Shown here piece after piece: positions 50,285 to 59,095 of a DNA stretch of 64,000 nt. Positions within the stretch are counted from its first letter, which is position 1. The number at the start of each line of letters is the position of its first letter. The notes under the pieces are model-generated. The model did no database searches. It was not told the origin of the DNA and worked only from the letters and a program-made list of their open reading frames with translations. The translations under genes and the position numbers were made by a program. Origin of the DNA: TMP-24 sp041397305 (GTDB taxonomy: Bacteria > Pseudomonadota > Alphaproteobacteria > Rhodobacterales > Rhodobacteraceae); the NCBI GenBank assembly GCA_041397305.1, contig JAWKWX010000003.1:372001-436000 (forward strand), written 5' to 3'.

Positions 50285-50706
50285 CCGCTGACGAGATCAT
50301 CGCGGCGCTGGGGCTGGCGCCCCATCCCGAAGGGGGCTGGTACCGCCAGACCTGGGTGGCGGGGGCGCGGGAGGGCGAACGCCCGGCGGGGACCTGCATC
50401 TATTTTCTGCTGAAGAAGGGCGAGCGGAGCCACTGGCACCGGGTCGATGCGGCGGAGATCTGGCATTTCCATGCGGGCTCGGCCCTGGTCCTGTCGGTTG
50501 CCGCGAGCGATGCAGGGCCTGCGATGGACCTGCGGCTCGGGCCCGACCTCGCGGCGGGCGAACGGCCACAGGCGATCGTGCCCGAAGGCCATTGGCAGGC
50601 GGCGCGGACAACGGGCGACTGGACGCTCGTCGGTTGCACCGTCTCGCCGGGGTTCCGGTTCGACGGGTTCGAGCTGGCGCCGCCGGGGTTCGACATCCCG
50701 CGCTGA
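50281..50706 (+). CDS. DUF985 cupin-like protein
   Basis: 141 residues. LAPHPEGGWYRQTWVAG, STCIYFLLKKGERSHWHRVDAAEIWHFHAGSALVLSV and PEGHWQAARTTGDWTLVGCTVSPGFRFDGFELA are the Cupin_5/DUF985 signature with the metal-type histidines in HWHR..HFH. Enzymatic role unknown. ATG at 50281 overlaps the DUF6980 stop. Confidence 0.85.
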   Translation: MTADEIIAALGLAPHPEGGWYRQTWVAGAREGERPAGTCIYFLLKKGERSHWHRVDAAEIWHFHAGSALVLSVAASDAGPAMDLRLGPDLAAGERPQAIVPEGHWQAARTTGDWTLVGCTVSPGFRFDGFELAPPGFDIPR

Positions 50707-50764
50707 ATGTATCCCTTACAAGTTCCGGGTGGCGCGAGGGCGCGGGCCGGCGTAGGAGGCGGGC

Positions 50765-51712
50765 ATGACCGAGACGAACGCCCCAACAGCACCCCTGCCC
50801 CAGACCGGGCCCAAGAACGAGGATTCGCTGCGCGGGTTCCTGTTCGCGCTGGCGGCCTATCTGCTTTGGGGCTTCCTGCCGCTTTACATGAAGGCGATGG
50901 CCCATATCCCGACGCTGGAGGTTCTGGCGCATCGGGTGATCTGGTCGGTGCCGGTGGCGCTTTTGATCCTTCTGTGGCTCGGGCGGACGGCCGATCTGAA
51001 GGCGGCGCTGAAGACGCCGCGGATGCTCGGCATGGCGGCGGTGACGGCGGGGCTGATTTCGGTCAACTGGGGCATCTATGTCTGGGCGGTGCAGAGCGGC
51101 CATGCGCTGGACGCGGCACTTGGCTATTACATCAACCCCCTGTTCAGCGTGTTTCTGGGTGCGGTTCTCCTGGGCGAGCGGCTGGACGGGCTGCAGAAGC
51201 TCGCGATCCTGCTGGCCGCGCTGGCGGTGGGCGTCCTGACCTGGGAGGCGGGGCGGCTGCCGCTCGTGGCGCTCAGCCTGACGCTGACCTGGGGGATCTA
51301 TGCCTATTTCAAGAAATCGCTGCCGATCGGCCCCAACCAGGGCTTCGCGCTGGAGGTGATCCTGCTTCTGCCGCTGGCAGTCGGTTACGTCGGCTGGCGG
51401 GTGGCGAGCGGCGCGCCGGTGGCCTTCGGCGGCACGGCGGCGGATACCGCCCTTCTGGCGGGCTGCGGCATCGTCACGGCGGTGCCGCTGATGGTCTATG
51501 CCAATGGCGCGAAGCTTCTCAGGCTCTCGACCATCGGCATCATGCAATATATCGCGCCGACGATGATCTTCCTGACCGCCGTGTTCCTCTTCGGTGAACC
51601 GTTCGGGCGCGGCAAGGCGATTGCCTTCCCGATGATCTGGGTGGCGCTGGTGATCTATTCGGTGGCGCTGCTCCGGCAGGCGGGCGTCAGGCGGGCACAG
51701 TCGGGCGGCTGA
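50765..51712 (+). CDS. rarD: RarD-type EamA transporter
   Basis: 315 residues with ten helices and the RarD N-terminus SLRGFLFALAAYLLWGFLPLYMKAMAHIPTLEVLAHRVIWSVPVALLILL, followed by IGIMQYIAPTMIFLTAVFLFGEPFG. Chloramphenicol-sensitivity-like drug/metabolite exporter. Start ATG at 50765 with GGAGGCGGGC upstream. Its last 26 bases overlap the convergent anmK. Confidence 0.9.
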   Translation: MTETNAPTAPLPQTGPKNEDSLRGFLFALAAYLLWGFLPLYMKAMAHIPTLEVLAHRVIWSVPVALLILLWLGRTADLKAALKTPRMLGMAAVTAGLISVNWGIYVWAVQSGHALDAALGYYINPLFSVFLGAVLLGERLDGLQKLAILLAALAVGVLTWEAGRLPLVALSLTLTWGIYAYFKKSLPIGPNQGFALEVILLLPLAVGYVGWRVASGAPVAFGGTAADTALLAGCGIVTAVPLMVYANGAKLLRLSTIGIMQYIAPTMIFLTAVFLFGEPFGRGKAIAFPMIWVALVIYSVALLRQAGVRRAQSGG

Positions 51713-52790
51713 TCTGGCCGCCGCCGACCGCGACGCGGGCGCCGGTGGTTTCGGGGCAGGAGGTCGGCAGGCCGTTCAGCACCCGCACGGCGAGATAGGC
51801 GAAGGCCTGCGCTTCCAGCATGTCGCCATTCAGCCCTGCCGCCTCGACCGGCCTGACCGGACAGGACAGCCGTTCGGCCAGCATCTTCATCAGCGTCCTG
51901 TTGTGACGGCCGCCGCCGCAGACGAGAACCGCCTCGGGCGGGCTTGGAAACTGGGAAAACCCTGCCGCCACGGCGGCGGCGGCGCAGGCGGTCAAGGTCG
52001 CGACGGCATTGGGGATGGTGCGGGTGCGGACCGATTTCAGGAGGCTGTGAAACTCGTTCCGGTCCAGCGATTTCGGCGGGACTTTCAGGAAATAGGGATG
52101 GGTGAGGAAGGTGCGGACAATGCGGGCATCCACCCTGCCCTTCGCGGCGAGCGCGCCCGCCTCGTCGCGATCCTTGCCGAGGCGCAGGCGCATGTAGTCG
52201 TTGATCGGCGCATTGGCCGGGCCGGTGTCGAAGGCGACACAGGCGCCGGGTTTCTCCGGCTCCGCGATCTGGGGATCGACCCAGGTGACATTGCCCACCC
52301 CGCCCAGATTGAGAAAGACCACGGGCTTTTCGGCGCCGGTGAGACGGGCGAGCGCATGGTGGAAGAAGGGGGCAAGCGGCGCCCCCTGCCCGCCGAGGCC
52401 TACGTCGGCCGAGCGGAAATCCCACACGACGGGCAGGCCCAGCGCCTCGGACAGGACCGCGCCGTCGCCCGCCTGATGGGTGCCGCGCCTTGCCGGGTCA
52501 TGGGCGAGCGTCTGGCCGTGGAAGCCCACCAGATCGGCCCCGGTGAAGCGGGCGAGAAGCTCGGCATGGGCGGTTTCGACCACTTCCGCCGCCTCGGCCA
52601 CCCCCGCCTCGCCCGGCCAGCGGCCGAGGGCGGCGCGGAGCGTTGCACGCTCGGCCTCGGTATAGGGGCGGTAGGCGGTCTGGCCGAACTCGAATATCTC
52701 GCGCCCGTCGGTCCTGAGCATGGCCGCATCGACCCCGTCGAGCGAGGTCCCCGACATGGTGCCCAAGGCCCAGAGCGCGCACGCCTTCAT
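51687..52790 (-). CDS. anmK: Anhydro-N-acetylmuramic acid kinase
   Basis: Recycles peptidoglycan: phosphorylates and hydrates anhydroMurNAc to MurNAc-6-P. 367 residues from MKACALWALGTMSGTSLDGVDAAML, the AnmK signature GTMSGTSLDGVD. Also VGFHGQTLAHDP, FLNLGGVGNVTWVDP, CVAFDTGPANAPINDYMR and VLVCGGGRHNRTLMKML. ATG at 52790 gives AAAGGG better spacing than 52793. Overlaps rarD at its 3' end and is divergent from tyrS. Works with nagZ of this window in the same recycling path. Confidence 0.94.
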   Translation of the reverse strand: MKACALWALGTMSGTSLDGVDAAMLRTDGREIFEFGQTAYRPYTEAERATLRAALGRWPGEAGVAEAAEVVETAHAELLARFTGADLVGFHGQTLAHDPARRGTHQAGDGAVLSEALGLPVVWDFRSADVGLGGQGAPLAPFFHHALARLTGAEKPVVFLNLGGVGNVTWVDPQIAEPEKPGACVAFDTGPANAPINDYMRLRLGKDRDEAGALAAKGRVDARIVRTFLTHPYFLKVPPKSLDRNEFHSLLKSVRTRTIPNAVATLTACAAAAVAAGFSQFPSPPEAVLVCGGGRHNRTLMKMLAERLSCPVRPVEAAGLNGDMLEAQAFAYLAVRVLNGLPTSCPETTGARVAVGGGQISRPTVPA

Positions 52791-52855
52791 CATCCCTTTC
52801 CTCGCGCCCAAGGCGCCGATATACCGCCACTGTCAACAGAATGGACGATCGTACG

Positions 52856-54106
52856 ATGACCTACCACCCGAAATCGGATTTCATGCGCGTGATGATCGAG
52901 CGCGGCTTCCTGGCCGACTGCACCGACTATCAGGGGCTGGACGAGGCTTTGGTGAAAGGAATCGTGCCGACCTATATCGGTTACGATGCGACGGCGCAGT
53001 CGCTGCACGTCGGGCATCTCCTGAACGTCATGATGCTGCGCTGGCTGCAGAGGACCGGCCACAAGCCGATCACGCTGATGGGCGGCGGCACGACCAAGGT
53101 GGGCGATCCGTCCTTCCGCTCGGAAGAGCGCCCGCTCCTCGGCCCCGAACAGATCGACGCGAACATCACAGGCATGAAGCAGGTCTTCGCCAAGTACCTG
53201 ACCTATGGCCATGGCCCGACCGACGCGGTCATGCTGAACAATGCCGAATGGCTCGACAATCTGAATTACCTCGATTTCCTGCGTGACATCGGGCGGCATT
53301 TCTCGGTCAACCGGATGCTGTCGTTCGAGAGCGTGAAATCGCGGCTGGACCGCGAGCAGTCGCTCAGCTTCCTTGAATTCAACTACATGATCCTGCAGGC
53401 CTATGACTTCCTGGAACTGAACCGGCGCTATGGCTGCCTGTTGCAGATGGGGGGCTCGGACCAGTGGGGCAATATCGTCAACGGGATCGACCTGACACGG
53501 CGCGTGCTCGACCGGGAGATCTATGGCCTGACCTCGCATCTTCTGACCACCTCGGACGGCAAGAAGATGGGCAAGTCGCAGTCGGGGGCGGTGTGGCTGA
53601 ACGCCGACATGTTCTCGCCTTACGAATTCTGGCAGTACTGGCGCAACACGACCGATGCCGACGTGGGCCGGTTCCTGAAGCTTTACACCGAACTGCCGGT
53701 CGCGGAATGCGACCGGCTGGGGGCGCTGGCGGGGTCGGAGATCAACGAGGCGAAGATCGTGCTGGCCAATGAGGTGACGAAGCTTGCCCACGGGCCGGAG
53801 GCGGCGGCGGCGGCGGCGGCGACCGCGCGCGAAGTGTTCGAGAAGGGCGGCGTGGGCGACGACCTGCCCACGCTGCGGGTGACGGCGGAAGAGGCGGCAG
53901 AGGGTCTGGGGATCGTCCAGCTTTTCGTGCGCGCGGGTCTTGCCGCTTCGGGCAAGGATGCCAAACGCCTGATCCAGGAAGGCGGCGCGCGGCTGAACGA
54001 CGAGCCGGTGACCGATGCGGGCCTGAGGCTTGGCGCGAGCCATCTGGCGGAACCGCTGAAGCTGACGGCGGGCCGCAAGCGCCATGCCCTGGTGGTGATG
54101 GGCTGA
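52856..54106 (+). CDS. tyrS: Tyrosyl-tRNA synthetase
   Basis: 416 residues from MTYHPKSDFMRVMIERGFLADCTDYQGLDE. HIGH-type motif HVGH at 51-54 (SLHVGHLLNVMML), tyrosine pocket LNYLDFLRDIG and SFLEFNYMILQAYDF, KMSKS-type KMGKS in TTSDGKKMGKSQSGAV, and a C-terminal S4-like domain GKDAKRLIQEGGARLNDEPV. No good ribosome site is visible before this ATG, and an ATG at 52841 is possible, but the MTYHPKS start matches relatives. Divergent from anmK. Confidence 0.95.
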   Translation: MTYHPKSDFMRVMIERGFLADCTDYQGLDEALVKGIVPTYIGYDATAQSLHVGHLLNVMMLRWLQRTGHKPITLMGGGTTKVGDPSFRSEERPLLGPEQIDANITGMKQVFAKYLTYGHGPTDAVMLNNAEWLDNLNYLDFLRDIGRHFSVNRMLSFESVKSRLDREQSLSFLEFNYMILQAYDFLELNRRYGCLLQMGGSDQWGNIVNGIDLTRRVLDREIYGLTSHLLTTSDGKKMGKSQSGAVWLNADMFSPYEFWQYWRNTTDADVGRFLKLYTELPVAECDRLGALAGSEINEAKIVLANEVTKLAHGPEAAAAAAATAREVFEKGGVGDDLPTLRVTAEEAAEGLGIVQLFVRAGLAASGKDAKRLIQEGGARLNDEPVTDAGLRLGASHLAEPLKLTAGRKRHALVVMG

Positions 54107-54136
54107 AAAACCAGGCGGCGCCCCTTCGGGCGCCGC
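54106..54136. terminator. Bidirectional terminator between tyrS and the cyclophilin genes
   Basis: GCGGCGCCC (54115-54123) pairs with GGGCGCCGC (54128-54136) over a CTTC tetraloop, with AAAAA just upstream on the plus strand (a T-run on the minus). It sits in the 35-base convergent gap. Confidence 0.65.
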
Positions 54137-54141
54137 TGTCC

Positions 54142-54756
54142 CTATTGCTCGACCGAGACGCGCGCCATCACGTCGGGCGTGTCGGTGACCGCGCCACCGA
54201 GGTTGACCTCGCCGCGCTTGATCTTGTCGACGACATCCATCCCGGAAATCACATGGCCGATCACGGTATATTCGCCGTTCAGATGCGGGGCGGAGCCGAA
54301 CATGATGAAGAACTGCGAATTGGCGCTGTCGGGCGAGTTGGTGCGCGCCATGCCGACCACGCCGCGTTCAAACGGAACCTTGGAAAATTCCGCCGGAAGG
54401 TCGGGCCGGTCGGAATTGCCCATACCGGCCTTCGATATGTCGCCGCCGGAACGGCCATATTGCACGTCGCCCGTCTGGGCCATGAAGCCGTCGATCACCC
54501 GGTGGAACACCACGCCGTTGTAGAGCCCGCCTTTCGCAAGCTCGACCACCTGGGCGACGTTGCGGGGCGCGAGCTCTGGCTGGAGGTCGATCACCACCGT
54601 GCCGTTCGCCTGCCCGGCCACTTCGATCACCAGGTTCGGCCCCGGCCCGTCGGCGTTGCTGACCGAGCTTTGCGAGAGCTGACCGAAGAGCCACCAGGCC
54701 ACGAGAACGGAGGCAAGCGCCGCCGCCCCGCCGGTCAGGAAGATCCTGTCAGACAT
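54142..54756 (-). CDS. Peptidyl-prolyl cis-trans isomerase, membrane-anchored cyclophilin
   Basis: 204 residues. N-terminal helix FLTGGAAALASVLVAWWLFGQL (signal anchor) leaves the catalytic domain in the periplasm. Cyclophilin motifs VVFHRVIDGFMAQTGDVQYGRSGGDIS, PAEFSKVPFERGVVGMARTNSPDSANSQFFIMFG and YTVIGHVISGMDVVDKI. It overlaps the upstream cyclophilin gene (54749-55255) by 8 bases and is paired with it as a tandem duplicate. Confidence 0.93.
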   Translation of the reverse strand: MSDRIFLTGGAAALASVLVAWWLFGQLSQSSVSNADGPGPNLVIEVAGQANGTVVIDLQPELAPRNVAQVVELAKGGLYNGVVFHRVIDGFMAQTGDVQYGRSGGDISKAGMGNSDRPDLPAEFSKVPFERGVVGMARTNSPDSANSQFFIMFGSAPHLNGEYTVIGHVISGMDVVDKIKRGEVNLGGAVTDTPDVMARVSVEQ

Positions 54757-55255
54757 CTGCCGCCACCTTGACCGAGACCATCCGGTCGGGGTTCGTCGGC
54801 GGCTCGCCACGGGTGATCCTGTCGACATGTTCCATGCCCGAGATCACCCGGCCGTAGACGGTGTACTGGCCGTTGAGGAAATGGTTGTCCTTGAAGTTGA
54901 TGAAGAACTGGCTGTTGGCCGAATTCGGGTTCATCGAGCGCGCGGCGCCGAGCGTGCCGCGGTCATGGGGAAGCTTGGAAAATTCCGCCGGAAGGTCGGG
55001 CAGGTCCGACCCGCCGGTTCCGGCGCGGCCGGGGTTCCAGCCCTCGGCCATGTTGGCGTGCTGCACGTCGCCGGTCTGGGCCATGAACCCGTCGATCACC
55101 CGGTGGAAGGCCACATTGTCATATTTCCCCGCGCGGGCCAGCGCCTTCATCCGTTCGGCGTGCTTGGGCGCCACGTCCTTCAGCAGCTCGATGACGACGG
55201 GGCCGTCCTTCAGCGTGATGATGATCGTGTTCTCGGGATCCTTGATGTCGGCCAT
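54749..55255 (-). CDS. ppiB: Peptidyl-prolyl cis-trans isomerase, cytoplasmic cyclophilin
   Basis: 168 residues, no signal peptide: MADIKDPENTIIITLKDGPVVIELLKDVAPKHAERMK. Active-site motifs NVAFHRVIDGFMAQTGDVQ and FSKLPHDRGTLGAARSMNPNSANSQFFINFKDNHFLNGQYTVYGRVISGM. GAGGCGGATATGGCC precedes the start. It is a cytoplasmic paralogue of the anchored copy immediately downstream. Confidence 0.94.
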   Translation of the reverse strand: MADIKDPENTIIITLKDGPVVIELLKDVAPKHAERMKALARAGKYDNVAFHRVIDGFMAQTGDVQHANMAEGWNPGRAGTGGSDLPDLPAEFSKLPHDRGTLGAARSMNPNSANSQFFINFKDNHFLNGQYTVYGRVISGMEHVDRITRGEPPTNPDRMVSVKVAADV

Positions 55256-55415
55256 ATCCGCCTCCTTAATTCGTTCGCGCCGGAACCTAGGGCTTGACGG
55301 CGGGCAAGAAAAGCGAAAAGCGGCCAGAAAGGCGGGGTTCGGCAGAGATCGGTTGATCTGGGCAGGCCGCGCCTGCGAGACTGGCCTTGGGGCAGGTGGC
55401 GGGAAAGGACGGATC

Positions 55416-56606
55416 ATGGGGTTCAAGACGATCGACGACATGGATTTCGCGGGCAAGGTCGCGCTCGTCCGGGTCGATATCAACGTGCCGGTGGAAGCGG
55501 GCGTGGTGACGGATGCAACCCGGATCGAGAAGATCGTGCCCACGGTGAAGGACATCCTGTCGCGTGGCGGCAGCGTGGTGCTGCTTGCCCATTTCGGTCG
55601 CCCCAAGGGCAAGGTGGTGCCGGAAATGAGCCTGCGGGTGACGCTGCCCGCGCTGGAACGCGCACTGGGGCTGCCGGTAGCCTTCGCCGAGGATTGCGTG
55701 GGCGGCCCGGCCAAGAAGGCGGTCGCGGCCCTGCCGCCGGGCGGGGTGCTGCTTCTGGAAAACACCCGTTTCCATGAGGGCGAGGAAAAGAACGATGCGG
55801 CACTTGCCGCCGGGATGGCGGCGCTGGGGCAGATCTATGTGAACGATGCCTTCTCGGCCGCGCACCGGGCGCATGCCTCGACCGAAGGGATCGCGCGGCT
55901 GCTGCCTGCCTGCGCCGGGCGGCTGATGGCGGCGGAGCTGAAGGCGCTGAACGCGGCGCTTGGCGAGCCGGAGCGGCCGGTGGCGGCGGTGGTCGGCGGC
56001 GCGAAAGTGTCAACCAAGCTCGACCTTCTGGGCAATCTGATCGAGAAGGTCGAGCATCTGGTGATCGGCGGCGGCATGGCCAACACCTTCCTCGTCGCCA
56101 AGGGCGTGCAGGTCGGCACCTCGCTTGCCGAGCGCGAAATGGCCGATACCGCGAGCGCGATCCTTGCTAAGGCCGAGGAAACCGGCTGCGCCATCCATCT
56201 GCCGATCGATCTGGTGGTGGCGCGCGAGTTCAAGGCGGGCGCGGATCATGAGGTGGTGCCGGTGTCGCACTGCCCGCCGGATGCGATGATCCTCGATGCC
56301 GGACCCTCGACGGTCGCGGTGCTGGACACGGTCTTCCGGTCGTGCCGGAAGCTGATCTGGAACGGGCCTCTGGGCGCATTCGAGCTGCAGCCGTTCGATG
56401 CGGCCACCAATGCGGCGGCGGCGAAAGTGGCCGAACTGACGCGGGCGGGCAAGCTCGTCTCGGTCGCGGGTGGCGGCGATACGGTGGCGGCGCTGAACAA
56501 GGCCGGCGCGGCGGCGGATTTCACCTTCATCTCGACGGCGGGCGGCGCGTTCCTTGAATGGATGGAAGGCAAGGATCTGCCGGGCGTTGCCGCGCTGATG
56601 GACTGA
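55416..56606 (+). CDS. pgk: Phosphoglycerate kinase
   Basis: 396 residues from MGFKTIDDMDFAGKVALVRVDINVPVE. Motifs: VLLAHFGRPKG, ENTRFHEGEEKND, VNDAFSAAHRAHAST, VVGGAKVSTKLDLL, GGGMANTFL, WNGPLGAFELQPFDAAT and VAGGGDTVAAL near the end. Complete and standard. GAAAGGACGGATC upstream. Isolated from gap here; with eno and a class I aldolase in the window. Confidence 0.98.
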   Translation: MGFKTIDDMDFAGKVALVRVDINVPVEAGVVTDATRIEKIVPTVKDILSRGGSVVLLAHFGRPKGKVVPEMSLRVTLPALERALGLPVAFAEDCVGGPAKKAVAALPPGGVLLLENTRFHEGEEKNDAALAAGMAALGQIYVNDAFSAAHRAHASTEGIARLLPACAGRLMAAELKALNAALGEPERPVAAVVGGAKVSTKLDLLGNLIEKVEHLVIGGGMANTFLVAKGVQVGTSLAEREMADTASAILAKAEETGCAIHLPIDLVVAREFKAGADHEVVPVSHCPPDAMILDAGPSTVAVLDTVFRSCRKLIWNGPLGAFELQPFDAATNAAAAKVAELTRAGKLVSVAGGGDTVAALNKAGAAADFTFISTAGGAFLEWMEGKDLPGVAALMD

Positions 56607-56699
56607 CGCCCGGCGCGGGCGGAATGACCACAGGGAAAGCTTGCATGGCCGCGCGAATGCCCTACGCTGACGGGGCGCGCGCGGGCAGAGGAGTTCACC

Positions 56700-57488
56700 A
56701 TGGCGGCTGGCAGTGGCCTGAAGGGCTGGACCCTGATCACGGGGGCGTCCGAAGGTCTGGGGCGCGAGTTTGCGATCATCGCCGCCGCCGAGGGGCGCGA
56801 CCTGATCCTGGCGGCCCGGCAGGAAGCGAAGATGGAGGCCCTGGCCGAGGAGCTGCGCGCCAAGCACAAGATCGCGGTCGAGGTGATCGCGACCGATCTG
56901 GCCGACCCCGACGCGGTGGAGCTTCTCTGGCGCAAGGCCTCGTCGCGGCGGCGGGTCGACGTTCTGGTGAACAATGCGGGCCTTGGCTACAATGGCCCCT
57001 TCGGGAGTGAGGATTTCATCCGCGAGGAAATCTCGATCCTCGTCAATGCGCTTGCCCCCACGATCCTGATGAAACATGCGATCCCGCACATGCAGGCGGC
57101 GGGCGGCGGGCGGATCCTGAATGTCGCCTCGACCGCAGCGTTCATGCCGGGGCCGAACATGGCGGTCTATCACGCGACCAAGGCCTATCTTCTGTCGCTG
57201 AGCGAGGCGGTCGCGGAGGAATTGCGCGGCGGGACGGTGAAAATCACTGTCCTGTGTCCGGGGCCTACGGCGACCAATTTCCAGAAGGACGCGAAGATGG
57301 AGGAAGTGACGCTGTTCAAGCGCGCGCCGGTCCAGTCGGCGCGGGCGGTCGCGAAAGCGGGCTGGCGGGCGATGAAGCGCGGCAGACGGGTGAAGGTGAC
57401 GGGGATGGCCAACAAGTTCTTCGCCTTCGCGCCGCGGTTCGCCCCGCGCTGGCTGACCACGCGGATCGCGGCGAAGTTCCTGAAATAA
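56700..57488 (+). CDS. SDR-family short-chain dehydrogenase
   Basis: 262 residues: GWTLITGASEGLGREFAIIAAAEGRDLILAARQEAKM (TGxxxGxG), VDVLVNNAGLGYNGPFG, ILNVASTAAFMPGPNMAVYHATKAYLLSLSEAVAEEL with S, Y and K catalytic residues. It resembles DltE/YqjQ-like classical SDRs acting on unknown hydroxylated substrates. GGAGTTCACC lies before the ATG. Stands alone. Confidence 0.85.
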   Translation: MAAGSGLKGWTLITGASEGLGREFAIIAAAEGRDLILAARQEAKMEALAEELRAKHKIAVEVIATDLADPDAVELLWRKASSRRRVDVLVNNAGLGYNGPFGSEDFIREEISILVNALAPTILMKHAIPHMQAAGGGRILNVASTAAFMPGPNMAVYHATKAYLLSLSEAVAEELRGGTVKITVLCPGPTATNFQKDAKMEEVTLFKRAPVQSARAVAKAGWRAMKRGRRVKVTGMANKFFAFAPRFAPRWLTTRIAAKFLK

Positions 57489-57665
57489 GGGCCGCGGGAG
57501 CGTTTCCCGCGAGCACCCACCCCGGCGGATTGCGACCGAATTGGCGCCGCCCGGGAACCGGGCGGAAGGTGTTAGCGCCACCAGATTTGCAACCCCGCCT
57601 GCCCTGTCCTAAGAGCGGAGGAAAGGGGGGCACTTCCTGCCGCCCGCGAGGTGACGGAGAGAAAG

Positions 57666-58556
57666 ATGGCACGTCAGAGCCAGGCCGAACAGATGCGCAA
57701 GGGCAAGGGGTTCATCGCGGCGCTCGACCAGAGCGGCGGGTCGACGCCCAAGGCGCTGAAGCTTTATGGCGTGCCGGAAAGCGCCTATGCGGGCGATGCG
57801 GAAATGTTTGCGCTGATCCATCAGATGCGGGCGCGGATCGCGCAGTCGCGGGCCTTCGACGGCAGCCGCGTGATCGGGGCGATCCTGTTCGAGCGGACCA
57901 TGGACGGCGAGATCGGCGGCAAGCCGGCCGCCGACTATCTGTGGGAAGAAAAGCAGGTGGTGCCCTTCCTGAAGGTCGACAAGGGGCTGGAGGACGAGGC
58001 CGATGGCGTGAGGATGATGAAGCCGATCGGCGGGCTTGACGCGCTTTTGAAGCGGGCGGTCGACAAGGGGATTTTCGGCACCAAGATGCGCTCTGTCGTC
58101 GATGCGGCGAACGCCAGGGGCATTGCCGCGAACGTGGCCCAGCAGTTCGAGGTGGGCGCGCAGATCCTTGACGCGGGCCTGATGCCGATCATCGAGCCGG
58201 AGGTCACGATCTCGATCCCCGACAAGGCCGAGGCGGAAGAGATGCTGAAGGCGGAGATCCTGCGCCAGCTTGACCGTCTGCCCGAGGGCCGGGAAGTGAT
58301 GCTGAAGCTGACGCTGCCTACGGTCGACGGCCATTACCGGGCGCTGATCGACCATCCGAAGGTGATGCGGGTGGTGGCCCTGTCGGGCGGCTATTCGCGC
58401 GAGGAAGCCAACCGCATCCTCGCCCGCAACCCGGGCATGATCGCGAGCTTTTCGCGGGCACTGACCGAAGGCCTGTCCGCCCAGCAGGACGATGCGGCTT
58501 TCGACCGCGCGCTGGACGCGGCGGTGCAGGGCATCTACGAGGCCTCGATCACCTGA
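57666..58556 (+). CDS. Class I fructose-bisphosphate aldolase
   Basis: 296 residues from MARQSQAEQMRKGKGFIAALDQSGGSTPKALK. Motifs: ALDQSGGSTPKAL, SRVIGAILFERTMDGEIGGKPAADYLW, VVPFLKVDKGL with a Lys of the Schiff-base set, LMPIIEPEVTISI, and GYSREEANRILARNPGMIASFSRALTEGL. A type I Schiff-base aldolase, animal-like in length. GGAGAGAAAG precedes the ATG. Provides glycolysis/gluconeogenesis with pgk and eno. Confidence 0.93.
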   Translation: MARQSQAEQMRKGKGFIAALDQSGGSTPKALKLYGVPESAYAGDAEMFALIHQMRARIAQSRAFDGSRVIGAILFERTMDGEIGGKPAADYLWEEKQVVPFLKVDKGLEDEADGVRMMKPIGGLDALLKRAVDKGIFGTKMRSVVDAANARGIAANVAQQFEVGAQILDAGLMPIIEPEVTISIPDKAEAEEMLKAEILRQLDRLPEGREVMLKLTLPTVDGHYRALIDHPKVMRVVALSGGYSREEANRILARNPGMIASFSRALTEGLSAQQDDAAFDRALDAAVQGIYEASIT

Positions 58557-58661
58557 GCCAAGGCGCTGAATTTTCGGCGGGATTCCCCCATGGGGGATTC
58601 CCTTCGCGATTCGGATATGCCATGATTCCGCCGACCGCCCGTGAGAGGCGGCCCGGAGAGC

Positions 58662-58970
58662 ATGGGCAGTATGCTGGCGACATTGAAACCTGCGGTGGGC
58701 ATGGCCACCCTTGCCGGGCTGTTCCTGGCGACGGCGGCCTATTTCACCTTCGCCGCCGTGCAGGGCGATTACGGCGTGGTCAAGCGTGTGCAGATCAGCG
58801 CCGAAAAGCAGGAACTGACCGCCGAGCGCGACCGGCTGAAGGCCGAGGCCGCCCGGATGGAAAACCTCACGCGCCGCCTGTCGGACGATTATCTCGACCT
58901 CGACCTCCTCGATGAGCGGACCCGCAATGTGCTGGGGTATGTCCGCTCTGACGAGTTGGTCATCCAGTAA
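58662..58970 (+). CDS. FtsB/DivIC-like septum formation initiator
   Basis: 102 residues from MGSMLATLKPAVGMATLAGLFLATAAYFTFAAVQGDYGVVKRV: cytoplasmic start, one helix, then a coiled coil (QISAEKQELTAERDRLKAEAARMENLTRRL) and a DLDLLDERTRNVLGYV tail, the FtsB pattern of divisome proteins. Start at 58662 chosen by GGAGAGC. In other Rhodobacterales it lies before pdhA too, as it does here (126 bases away). Confidence 0.85.
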   Translation: MGSMLATLKPAVGMATLAGLFLATAAYFTFAAVQGDYGVVKRVQISAEKQELTAERDRLKAEAARMENLTRRLSDDYLDLDLLDERTRNVLGYVRSDELVIQ

Positions 58971-59050
58971 TCCTTTCGGAAATGCCGCGCCGCAATGGCT
59001 TCCCTTGGGGGAAGTTTTGTGCTCGCATTGCAAGAGCAACTGCGCTATAT

Positions 59051-59070
59051 ATAGTTTAACGTTGAACTAT
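59051..59070. promoter_or_regulatory. 20-bp near-palindrome operator candidate upstream of pdhA
   Basis: ATAGTTTAACGTTGAACTAT: the two 10-base halves pair with only one mismatch (ATAGTTYAAC / GTTRAACTAT). It lies 25 bases upstream of the pdhA ATG, next to a TATATA stretch that may be the -10 region. The length and symmetry suit a MarR/GntR-sized dimer. No similar copy was noticed elsewhere in the window. Confidence 0.6.
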
Positions 59071-59095
59071 CTTACCGCCACGGGAGGTCGCCAGG

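Noticed and set aside
53811..53821. A GGCGGC trinucleotide run in tyrS
   Set aside because: It encodes an alanine stretch in the middle of a normal gene; this is low complexity, not a mobile or regulatory repeat.
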